Of a stretch of DNA of 64,000 nucleotides, positions 24,489-32,167 are shown one piece after another. This DNA is from JAZKAR01 sp040389065 (GTDB lineage Bacteria; Pseudomonadota; Gammaproteobacteria; Burkholderiales; Casimicrobiaceae). Numbering within the stretch: the first letter of the stretch is position 1; each line of letters opens with the position of its first letter. A program made the translations under genes and the position numbers. Below the pieces are notes generated by a model, which saw only the letters and a program-made list of their open reading frames with translations, was not told the DNA's origin and searched no databases. The stretch is taken from the NCBI GenBank assembly GCA_040389065.1, contig JAZKAR010000019.1, positions 102,860-166,859 on the forward strand, given 5' to 3'.

Positions 24489-26468
24489 CTAATGACTTAG
24501 CACTTGCTCAACATGCTGCCCAACTGTTTTTAACCAGTTGGTAGACGTAGTATTTATTTTTTTTAACGTAATTTCATTTTCATATGCCATGTATACCGCA
24601 TCATATAAATATTTAGTGAGAACTAGCTCAGGCATACCTTGGGCAATGCAAAAGACCATTAAGCAGTTCCGGCAGGATACTAGCAAAAATGGAATTCCTT
24701 TTTCATTTTCAAAAATTTCAAGCCCTTTTGGATATCCTTCAAGCACAAATTGTGCCTCTAAGGTTTCACCGCTTGAAACAGAATACGTAATTAGCTGATA
24801 CCCATACGTTACGACATAGATAAAATCGTGATGTATGATCGAATTTTCTGGAGTATTAATCTGCCAATCTGAAAAATTCTTCTCAATTGAAAATGTTTTT
24901 GGATCAATAAGTCGTATACCTTCTTTACCATTCCCAGAAACAAGTAATTTCCCATCTTTTAGAAGACGAATACGTTTATTATTTCCGTAAGCGTTAATAA
25001 CGCCTTTTTCTTTTAACGTAACGCCATCTAGCAGCACTAGTTGAGAAGGCTCTCTATGCGGCTCAGAAAATTTCAGCTCTCGTTCCCCATATACAAGATC
25101 GCCATCTAAGGTATATTGCACACACCATACTGGTCTTTTTGTTTTATGTTTTGCTACGATTGTTCCCGTAGCTGCATCAATAATAGTTATCCAACCTGTT
25201 TCACTTGCTATAGCCACTGTTTTTGAATCTGGCGATTTCGATATATCGCGCAAAATACCATCGAGCTGAGTCACCCATTCAGTATGCCCTTCTCGATTAA
25301 AACGTATAACCTTTCCATTGGAACAAACGCCTATTATTGACTGATCAATAACTTCAGCAATTCGAATTCTTTTAGTTTGTTCATTAGGCGAAATAACATT
25401 TACTTTTCTTAATGAGAAGTCTGTATTTTTGCTTTTGATTTGATACTGATCAACTACACCGCTCTCAGAAATACATAGCAATGTGTCTTTTTCAAGAAGA
25501 ATATCCCAATAAGCTACGGTACCACCAGCACGACTCATCACCTTTGCTGAAGGACCATGAATTGTATAAATTTCTCCTGACTCTAATGTTGCTAAGAGAT
25601 TACCTTCACCCATTCTTTTTAGGTGGTTAACCTGAAATTTAAATGGGCCTATTTTATGTAAAAAAGTAGGTTCTTGTTCATTTTTAAATGTATAAATATA
25701 GTGGTCAAAGCACGCTACATAGACATATTGCCCATCTTCTGAAATAACAATTTCTTCAACATCGTCATTTGTAAAGCGTATTGGAGTCAAGGTCAGATGC
25801 TTGGCACAAAGAAGATATACACCTCCACCGACATCACTTGTAATCCAATAGCGATCATAGGTTTCATCGTACTGAATGCTATGGCTAACTCCACTTGAAA
25901 GATGAACCAAGCGTGTAGAAGTTTTTTCAAGAACATTAAAACGATAGAGTTGCCCAATGACATCAATCACAAGCAAGTCAAATTCAGGATTTCGCTGATC
26001 AACACTAATATGCTCGATAAATGCTTGCGAAGACACGTCCACTGACCATGCAAAAGAAAGATCATTTTTATCTAAGGCTGTTAAAGAACCTCGTGAATTA
26101 CAAAAAACAAGCAAGTCATTAATGATAGTTATACCGTGCGATGGAGAAGGCACTGGCGGCTGTTGCTCTTGTTCTGGATCCACAAAATGTTGTGAAAGAA
26201 GAAAATCTGTGGGCTGAAGCGTTTGTTTATCCCATCGTACAACATTTCCAGCAACGTCTCGGGTGTAAATATATTGATCGTCGCCACATAAACCATGTTG
26301 AACAACGCCATGAGAAGTAGCTGCTGAAGTACAGTCAATCTGTAACTCACGCGTAAGTTTATGCAGCAATCCTTTATCATCGACTGCAAATATAAACTCA
26401 CTCTGATCGTCATAAATTAAATTTGTAAATCTACAGCGAATTTCATTTTTCGTATTTAATAACTTCAT
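24489..26468 (-). CDS. large beta-propeller (WD40/PQQ-like) protein
   Basis: A 659-residue protein consisting of short repeats of four-strand propeller blades without clear GH-WD signatures. Examples are QYIYTRDVAGNVVRWDKQ, DLLVFCNSRGSLTALDKND, QYVYVACFDHYIYTFKNE, KTVAIASETGWITIIDAATG and FIYVVTYGYQLITYSVSSG. No signal peptide is seen. A conserved-looking pair of cysteines lies at SCRNCLMVFC near residue 600. It is the first large gene after the small peptide gene at 26633-26707 and precedes the methyltransferase pair. A scaffold or substrate-holding role is inferred; I do not recognise a named family. Confidence 0.8.
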   Translation of the reverse strand: MKLLNTKNEIRCRFTNLIYDDQSEFIFAVDDKGLLHKLTRELQIDCTSAATSHGVVQHGLCGDDQYIYTRDVAGNVVRWDKQTLQPTDFLLSQHFVDPEQEQQPPVPSPSHGITIINDLLVFCNSRGSLTALDKNDLSFAWSVDVSSQAFIEHISVDQRNPEFDLLVIDVIGQLYRFNVLEKTSTRLVHLSSGVSHSIQYDETYDRYWITSDVGGGVYLLCAKHLTLTPIRFTNDDVEEIVISEDGQYVYVACFDHYIYTFKNEQEPTFLHKIGPFKFQVNHLKRMGEGNLLATLESGEIYTIHGPSAKVMSRAGGTVAYWDILLEKDTLLCISESGVVDQYQIKSKNTDFSLRKVNVISPNEQTKRIRIAEVIDQSIIGVCSNGKVIRFNREGHTEWVTQLDGILRDISKSPDSKTVAIASETGWITIIDAATGTIVAKHKTKRPVWCVQYTLDGDLVYGERELKFSEPHREPSQLVLLDGVTLKEKGVINAYGNNKRIRLLKDGKLLVSGNGKEGIRLIDPKTFSIEKNFSDWQINTPENSIIHHDFIYVVTYGYQLITYSVSSGETLEAQFVLEGYPKGLEIFENEKGIPFLLVSCRNCLMVFCIAQGMPELVLTKYLYDAVYMAYENEITLKKINTTSTNWLKTVGQHVEQVLSH

Positions 26469-26584
26469 TTGGTCTTTTATTAAACTAGTTTATAGAAAAT
26501 CAACATCTTTAAATAAACCTTAAAATATTAACGTTTAAATAGATGAGATTGATTAATTATTTAAGAGCTTTTATCAATCTTGAC

Positions 26585-26615
26585 TAATCGGTCAACGCTA
26601 TACGCCGACCGATTA
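26585..26615 (-). promoter_or_regulatory. intercistronic hairpin between small peptide gene and beta-propeller gene
   Basis: TAATCGGTC (26585-26593) and GACCGATTA (26607-26615) form a perfect 9-bp stem with a 13-base loop. It starts 17 bases after the peptide stop codon. No T-tract follows, so it is more likely a partial attenuator, processing site or mRNA-stabilising 3' hairpin than a full terminator. Such an element would raise peptide expression relative to the downstream enzymes. Confidence 0.65.
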
Positions 26616-26632
26616 TAATCAATTACTTAATA

Positions 26633-26707
26633 TTACATAACTGGTGGAGCATATACAGCTTTGGTTGCAAAAGGACGAGTTGCCAAGTTTTTATTTTTGA
26701 TCAACAT
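26633..26707 (-). CDS. small peptide gene, candidate RiPP precursor
   Basis: A 24-codon reading frame with a highly biased C-terminus: after the basic MLIKNKNL it reads ATRPFATKAVYAPPVM and stops. The ATG at 26707 lies eight bases after GGAG; a second ATG two codons upstream (26713) is only two bases from it. In the same frame the sequence stays open upstream for about 25 further codons with a hydrophobic, protein-like stretch (FDITLFDVEF, then IVSLLLTFILLTNGV). That stretch is preceded by a TAG at 26789-26791 and, three codons earlier, an ATG at 26800 with a good Shine-Dalgarno. The gene may therefore be longer and interrupted by an amber codon. It heads a block of modifying-enzyme-like genes, is followed by a hairpin, and looks like a leader-plus-core precursor. 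No homologue is recalled, so its role is inference. Confidence 0.6.
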   Translation of the reverse strand: MLIKNKNLATRPFATKAVYAPPVM

Positions 26708-26810
26708 ATTCATAACTCCATTGGTTAGTAAAATAAACGTCAGCAATAAACTGACAATAAATTCTACATCAAATAAGGTAATGTCGAACTAATACTTCAT
26801 TTACACCTCT
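26708..26810 (-). other. in-frame upstream extension of the small peptide gene with amber codon and Shine-Dalgarno
   Basis: On the minus strand AGAGGTG (26804-26810) precedes an ATG at 26798-26800 at ideal distance. The frame reads M-K-Y, then TAG (26789-26791), then continues without stops into the peptide gene, giving 55 codons in all if the TAG were CAG (Gln). The intervening codons encode an acidic-hydrophobic helix-like segment. Alternatives are a real nonsense mutation, a sequencing error, a three-codon regulatory leader ORF, or readthrough. All are open. Confidence 0.45.
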
Positions 26811-28060
26811 ATAAAAAATAGCCGTATAGCTAGCTTGAGGTATACTTAAAAAAAGAATACTATAACCTAAAATAAGGAATTAAAATCTTAGTTAAATTGA
26901 AGTAAATACTACGCAGTATTTACATATCTTAAAATGCTATTACAACTAACAAAACTAACAAAAATTTTGATAAAGACAAGATATAGCTATAGTTTAAGTC
27001 GATTTATAGAAGTATTTAGGCTGTAAAAAAATAAAATTTTTTGTAGCCTTTAAATGTGCAAAATTTTTCATCTACTTTTTAAAAAAATACGTATGAACTC
27101 GATATCTACTCAAATATAATATGCTGAATCAAATAGTTTAAACCTGAATATAGTTCTGGCTTTTCGTTTAACAAATTTTTGGTTTTTCTCAACAAAATTA
27201 TTTAAATATTTAATTTAATTAATCTAATATAGATAAACATATTGTCCTTTTATTTCGTTCTATTGCATTTTTTTAAACGAGCGTGACAAGCTGAGGACTT
27301 ATAAACTATCAATGAGTTTATTTTGGGTAAAGAAACAACAGAAGTTGATAAAATTTTTACTTTTATCGTTCGTACCACTCTCTATTTAACTCATATACAA
27401 ATATAATATGTTCCTTTTTTTCGGAAAACCTACCACAAAAAATAATACAACAAAGTGTAAAATTCTATCGTTAAAAATAGAGCAATAAATAATTTTATTT
27501 TCAGTTAATTTTCAGTTAATAGCATTACTATGATTGGAAAATAACCAACATGCTCACTCAGTGTTAAATAGTGAAAAATATCGATTATTTTTTTATAGAT
27601 ATAATATGAATTATTCTTACACCACATTTATTTGATTTATACTATTAGTAGTTTATAAAATTTATTGTTAAGCAATTAAAAATTTAATAGCACCCCTTAA
27701 TTTTTATTGAATTCATTACATTATTAAAATAAAAATTCTTTTCCTTAAAAAATATAAAAAATCATCAAGTAGATAACAATAATACGCAACCCAATATTAT
27801 AGTAACCTAATAATTATGTTCACTAATCATTTAATAAAAATAAAACCGCATATCAATTTTTTATCTAGGCAACCTGAGTTCGGGATAATAATTTTTGATT
27901 AAAAAGAAAATTCTCTCTACTTATGGACATAATCTATGCAAATATTTTTACAACTCTTTGATTTTATTCAATCTTCCCTTAAAGGAGAGGGCTAGGGTAA
28001 GAGGGCTGGTAAATAAACCCCAAAAGTTTGATTATTTGTGCCGGTGCTTAATTGAGCTGC
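26811..28060. other. long AT-rich region without recognisable genes
   Basis: About 1.25 kb of extremely AT-rich DNA with frequent stops in all frames. No protein family, tRNA or convincing promoter was recognised. It lies upstream of the small peptide gene and would contain that block's promoter and any regulatory RNA. A short open frame at 27312-27389 on the plus strand lacks a well-placed ribosome site. The right end carries a weak relative of the G-run repeat seen at 3722-3905. Confidence 0.6.
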
Positions 28061-28069
28061 CATTTGTCT

Positions 28070-28177
28070 GATAATTATGTAATGCAGATGGCTTATGAAA
28101 ATACAGTATAAGTAGTATGGACATTTGGCATAACGCGTGGCGTCCCACGCCGAAAAAGCTAACTGTGTAACTCCTAA
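28070..28177. repeat. degenerate family A palindromic repeat
   Basis: The right half is well kept (CATAACGCGTGGCGTCCCACG, then AGCTAACTGTGTAACTCC). The left half is eroded (ATTATGTAATGCAGATGGCTT), with ATACAGTATAAGTAGTA in the middle. The order of blocks is that of the copies at 13776 and 59759. It marks the edge of the AT-rich region. Confidence 0.7.
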
Positions 28178-28422
28178 CTATTTAAAAATAAACCTTTAAA
28201 CATTTATACTTCAATCTGATGTATATGAGCTAAGCTCGGCAATAAAAAGGCATATTAGATCCAATCTGTTATAAAAAATGGTATTAATATTGTTACTGTA
28301 TCAGTTTATTAGGCTAATATAAGTAGCTGGGCAGCCGGCTCATGCGAGATTTGCTTGAGTACTTTATTAAAGAACATGCCAGTCGTTACTCACTTTTTTA
28401 CCATCCCATCAGGAAACCAACA

Positions 28423-28863
28423 ATGAGTTTATTAGATGTATTAGCTAATCAAGCAAGCATTGCTTTTACCAATAGCAATGGTCAAAGCCCAGGTTTTTTA
28501 GGCGCTGTTACTCAAATTATTAACAACCCTGAGCATGGCGGGCTTCCTGGGCTGATTAATTCTTTTAAAGAAAAAGGATTAGGTGAGACGGTTCAATCAT
28601 GGATTAGTACGGGCCATAATTTACCTATTTCTGCTGAGCAAGTAAAAGCGGTGCTAGGTAGCGAGTATGTTCAATCGCTAGCGCATAAGTTTGGGCTTTC
28701 GCCAGAAACGCTAAGTGAACATCTTGCAACAATTCTACCTCAAGCAGTTGATCATTTAACCCCACAAGGCCAATTACCTGAAGTGGTTAGCGGCGATAAT
28801 GATCCTTTATCTGAAGGCTTATCCACTTACCTGCACAATACTTCACCAAAAGAATCTGCCTAA
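28423..28863 (+). CDS. YidB/DUF937 family protein
   Basis: A 146-residue protein related to E. coli YidB. It starts MSLLDVLANQASIAF, has GLPGLINSFKEKGLGETVQSWISTG (the DUF937 hallmark) and ends with VLGSEYVQSLAHKFGLSPETLSEHLATILPQAVDHLTPQGQLP. The ATG at 28423 is preceded by AGGAAA seven bases away; the frame extends upstream by 27 codons but that part is not conserved-looking. No signal peptide. Molecular function is unknown. It is followed closely by a hairpin terminator. Confidence 0.9.
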   Translation: MSLLDVLANQASIAFTNSNGQSPGFLGAVTQIINNPEHGGLPGLINSFKEKGLGETVQSWISTGHNLPISAEQVKAVLGSEYVQSLAHKFGLSPETLSEHLATILPQAVDHLTPQGQLPEVVSGDNDPLSEGLSTYLHNTSPKESA

Positions 28864-28870
28864 ATGATTG

Positions 28871-28904
28871 GGGCGTTATATTAGCCATAGCGGCTATAAC
28901 GCCC
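28871..28904 (+). terminator. hairpin terminator after YidB-like gene
   Basis: GGGCGTTATA (28871-28880) pairs with TATAACGCCC (28895-28904), and the loop can pair further (AGCC / GGCT). It lies seven bases past the stop and is followed by TCTT, a weak T-tract. The remaining gap to 29263 shows nothing else recognisable. Confidence 0.65.
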
Positions 28905-29263
28905 TCTTAAACAACGTCCTTAAAATGAAAAGCAGCCATCACCTGGCTTCTAGCTTATAAATCGCCACCACCTTTATCATAATTTTATCTGAAGGCTGAA
29001 TCAGTCTAAAAGCTGGTGGCTTTTCTGTTTTAGTGTGTCGTAGCCTCATCGTTTTTTTGTAAGGCTTGAATAAGAAGATCCTTGCCTTTATCCATTAAGC
29101 TATATAGCCCTTTAAAATCCCACTTTATCGTTGTTTTTTCGAGCTTACAGAATCCATAAAAAGCCAAAATTAAAACTTACAGCTCACAACAACTATTACA
29201 GTAACGTACTTTATTAAAAAAGCGCACAATTCTTTTGTATATAAACCTATACATACGCTTTTC

Positions 29264-29397
29264 TACTATGCAAGGCGCCCCCGCGCTTACGTTCCTCATA
29301 TACTTGTGCATAACGCTCCCGTAACGATGGCATTATCAGTTCTCGTAAAATTTTATGTTGAACTTGGTCGAAGCTTCACCTTCACTTAACCATAGCG
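29264..29397. repeat. family B palindromic repeat, with insertions
   Basis: The ends CTATGCAAGG and ACCATAGCG, the internal TTCCTCATATACTTGTGCATA and AGTTCTCGTAAAATTTT follow the order of the copy at 15068-15187. Extra sequence around AACTTGGTCGAAGC makes it longer. It sits just upstream of the esterase gene. Confidence 0.7.
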
Positions 29398-29466
29398 TAA
29401 TTGCGAATACGCACTAGTCATCAACTAGTAATTAAATTTTTACTAATAGTAAAAGGGAAATTTTTT

Positions 29467-30546
29467 ATGAACATTCGCGCATTAACTATTCCAAGCATAA
29501 TGATTACTCTTTTTGGAGCCTCTGCAATTACGTATGCAAAATCATCAGATACTACAAAAAAAACACCTATTGGCATCCCCTCCAAACCTGATAAAGATAT
29601 GCAGACTGTTCTAGATGCATTAAAAGCTTTACATGGAAAGCCTATTGAAAAACTGACACCTGCTGAAGCTCGGCTGCAACCTACACCTACAGACGCAGTA
29701 AAAAAAGTATTGGTTAAACAAGGAAAACCAACAACGCCTCTAGCTATAGCTAGCGTTAAAGATGTATCTATTCCTAATCCAAATGGGCCTATTCCTGCGC
29801 ATATTTATACTCCTGAAGGTGCAGGGCCTTTTCCTGTAATTGTTTATTTTCATGGTGGAGGTTTCGTCCTTGCTGACACAAAAGTATACGATGCCTCTAT
29901 CAGAGAACTAGCAAACAATACACAAGCTATCGTGGTCTCTGTTGATTATCACTCAGCCCCTGAAGATAAATTCCCTACTCAGCCTAATGAAGCCTATCGG
30001 GCTTTTAAATGGGCGTTAGTGCATGCAAATGAATTCAATGGTGATGCTAAACGAGTAGCGGTAGCAGGAGAAAGCGCAGGAGGCAACTTAGCCGCAGTCG
30101 TTTCGTTGATGGCTAGAGATAAAAAAGAAACCATGCCTATTCATGAATTATTGATATACCCAGTAGTAGATAACGATATGAAAAATAGCTCCTATCGTAA
30201 ATATGCTAATGCTAAACCTTTAAATGCAGCAATGATGAAATGGTTTTTTAGCCATTACATTTTTCAGCCCAGCGAAGCAAATAGCTTATATGCCTTTCCT
30301 AATAAAGCTTCCTCATTAAAAGGTTTACCACCCACTACTATCATTACCGCTGAGATTGACCCTTTATTTACAGAAGGGGAAAAATTTGCTAATCGTTTGC
30401 AGCAAGAAGGCGTACCTGTAGCATATAAACACTACACAGGCGTCACGCATGAATTTTTTGGTATGGGTTCTGTAGTCGCTAAAGCTAGAGAAGCACAGCA
30501 GTTTGCTGCTGAAGAATTAAAAAAATCATTTAATACAACGCAATAA
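29467..30546 (+). CDS. secreted alpha/beta hydrolase, HSL-type esterase/lipase
   Basis: About 359 residues. A signal peptide runs MNIRALTIPSIMITLFGASAITYA, predicted cut before KSS, so the enzyme is exported. The hormone-sensitive-lipase family signature HGGG is in VIVYFHGGGFVLAD (oxyanion hole). The nucleophile elbow is GESAGGNL, the acid lies in TAEIDPLFTEGE and the histidine in YTGVTHEFFGM. The ATG at 29467 has AAGGGA seven bases upstream; the frame extends 22 codons upstream but without export logic. It likely hydrolyses short-chain esters, substrate unknown. A hairpin follows at 30556-30599. Confidence 0.93.
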   Translation: MNIRALTIPSIMITLFGASAITYAKSSDTTKKTPIGIPSKPDKDMQTVLDALKALHGKPIEKLTPAEARLQPTPTDAVKKVLVKQGKPTTPLAIASVKDVSIPNPNGPIPAHIYTPEGAGPFPVIVYFHGGGFVLADTKVYDASIRELANNTQAIVVSVDYHSAPEDKFPTQPNEAYRAFKWALVHANEFNGDAKRVAVAGESAGGNLAAVVSLMARDKKETMPIHELLIYPVVDNDMKNSSYRKYANAKPLNAAMMKWFFSHYIFQPSEANSLYAFPNKASSLKGLPPTTIITAEIDPLFTEGEKFANRLQQEGVPVAYKHYTGVTHEFFGMGSVVAKAREAQQFAAEELKKSFNTTQ

Positions 30547-30555
30547 TTATTGATG

Positions 30556-30599
30556 GCTCTAATATATTATCTTTAAATAGAGGAATAATATATTAGAGC
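30556..30599. terminator. hairpin between convergent genes
   Basis: GCTCTAATATATTA (30556-30569) and TAATATATTAGAGC (30586-30599) form a perfect 14-bp stem with a 16-base loop, directly after the esterase stop and before the convergent gene end. No T-tract is present, so terminator function is likely but not certain. Confidence 0.55.
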
Positions 30600-30611
30600 T
30601 GCACTACACAT

Positions 30612-30845
30612 TTATATGCACATATTTGATGAACAGCTTACAGCCTTTATAAGCTGTTCATTTAAAACTCTTAAAAAATTTTCACCATTCAGAACTTGTT
30701 TTATTTGTGCCATTCCAAAAGGAATAACATAAGTTTTTTTTGCACCATGGAATTGCAATAAATGGCGATGGTCTATTCGCAAATTACGTTCAGAACCAGC
30801 AGAAAAAAGTATGTCATTTATTTTTAGCAATAACTGCATTAGCAC
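30612..30845 (-). CDS. short hypothetical reading frame, doubtful
   Basis: A 77-codon frame that overlaps the 3' end of the nuclease gene by 32 bases on the same strand and fills the space up to the esterase. The translation (RNLRIDHRHLLQFHGAKKTY, then IPFGMAQIKQVLNGENFLRV) looks protein-like but matches no family I know. No good Shine-Dalgarno is seen. It may be a real small gene, the remnant of a longer one, or chance. Confidence 0.25.
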   Translation of the reverse strand: MLMQLLLKINDILFSAGSERNLRIDHRHLLQFHGAKKTYVIPFGMAQIKQVLNGENFLRVLNEQLIKAVSCSSNMCI

Positions 30846-31950
30846 ATTTTATCTGAGCATCTGCATTATTCCAAATTGGGCCAGCACTAATATCTCCGTA
30901 ATTCGTGCCACAAACGGACTCTATACCAGGAACGATTGTTCGCCATTGACCATTCCAAACATACACATTCTTACTTAGCTTTTCATCATCATCGCTATGC
31001 GTCGGTTCATTTATAGGGTCAGTACCCTCTGAGTCAGAGGGTTTACTAACAGGTGTATCTGCATATAACCATTTATTGCCTTTAACTGCTGCTTTATTCA
31101 GAATTAAAGCTAACCTTACACCTGCCTGTGCAATTTTATAATCTGCAAACGCAGTAGCAGCATCCATATATTCTTTCGTTAGCAATACAGGTGTTTTCAT
31201 TTTATTGGGATCACACATCACTTCTTTTAGCGGTGCTTTGTACACTGTGTCTGGCGCTTCTTCCACTGTTTCATGCACCCAGTCATCAATACTGCCTTTT
31301 TCCCATTCTGATGCATGCGCTTTAATTAAAGTATTTAAATTAGCTTTATGAAATCTTAAATTTTGTATAACGTTGTAATCCCAATATTGATGAAAAACAA
31401 TAGGTTGTGAGTTAGGCTCTGTTAATACTGTTGTCGTCCCACCATTATGAATAGGATCTGCCGCTTGAGCTGCGTGCAACGGCTGATGTAAATCTCCCAC
31501 TAAATGCATAATGATTTTTAATGCTATTCGGCGCTTTTGTATCGAACTAGCTTTATCATTAAGATCAATAACAGCTTGTTTTAGTGCATCTGTTGCACAA
31601 TGCTGGCTTTTACATGCTGTCGGAATGGTAATATTTTTGCAGAGCTGAGTACGATCGGCATGCATGACTGCAGCTTGAACTGGCCCCTTGTCACGCACAC
31701 AATCCAACCAGCTTGCTGCCACATCAAAAGGGTCTGTTTTACAGTTTAGACTTGGCGCATCATCTCCGCTATTTAAAAGATACGTTGCCATTTGTTGCGC
31801 TTCAGGCGTAAGCCTTGCCCATGCAAGCATTGCTACTCGCCTATGCCCAGAACCCGTCCAGGCATTTGCAATATTTAAGGTACTCATTACCACTATCAAT
31901 GTTAAGAGCGTAATCAACTTTTTAGTCATTGCATGTTTAAAAAAGACCAT
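30814..31950 (-). CDS. secreted S1/P1-type nuclease
   Basis: A zinc-dependent single-strand nuclease of the S1/P1 family. A signal peptide (MTKKLITLLTLIVVMSTLNIANA) is followed by WTGSGHRRVAMLAW; in this family the mature N-terminal Trp itself binds zinc, and cleavage after NANA would expose it. Other ligands are visible in AAVMHADRTQ, KIIMHLVGDLHQPLHAAQA and the VFHQYWDYNVI segment. An acidic Ser/Pro linker (EGTDPINEPTHSDDDE) near residue 330 leads to a C-terminal extension with VYVWNGQWRTIVPG. I use the ATG at 31950, ten bases after AAAGG; 31929 is the alternative. It acts outside the cytoplasm. Confidence 0.9.
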   Translation of the reverse strand: MVFFKHAMTKKLITLLTLIVVMSTLNIANAWTGSGHRRVAMLAWARLTPEAQQMATYLLNSGDDAPSLNCKTDPFDVAASWLDCVRDKGPVQAAVMHADRTQLCKNITIPTACKSQHCATDALKQAVIDLNDKASSIQKRRIALKIIMHLVGDLHQPLHAAQAADPIHNGGTTTVLTEPNSQPIVFHQYWDYNVIQNLRFHKANLNTLIKAHASEWEKGSIDDWVHETVEEAPDTVYKAPLKEVMCDPNKMKTPVLLTKEYMDAATAFADYKIAQAGVRLALILNKAAVKGNKWLYADTPVSKPSDSEGTDPINEPTHSDDDEKLSKNVYVWNGQWRTIVPGIESVCGTNYGDISAGPIWNNADAQIKCANAVIAKNK

Positions 31951-32167
31951 TTGAGATTGACCTTTAGATAAAATAATAGGTTGATGAGCGGATTTATTCA
32001 TATGGCGCAGGATGGTAGCAGTCAACATCAATAAAAATCTATCAGAACGCTCAACATTTAGTTCTCTATAACTTCTCGATAACTATTAAACTAAGTATTT
32101 TCCATTTTTAAGATGTGTGCTAGCAATAATTTCATTTTTCGTTATCCCATTCTATCTATAGAGAATC

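Noticed and set aside
27312..27389. 25-codon hydrophobic frame (MSLFWVKKQQKLIKF...) on the plus strand in the AT-rich desert, possible type I toxin or precursor
   Set aside because: The nearest GAGGA is about 14 bases away, too far for good initiation, and no antitoxin RNA or modifying gene is oriented with it.
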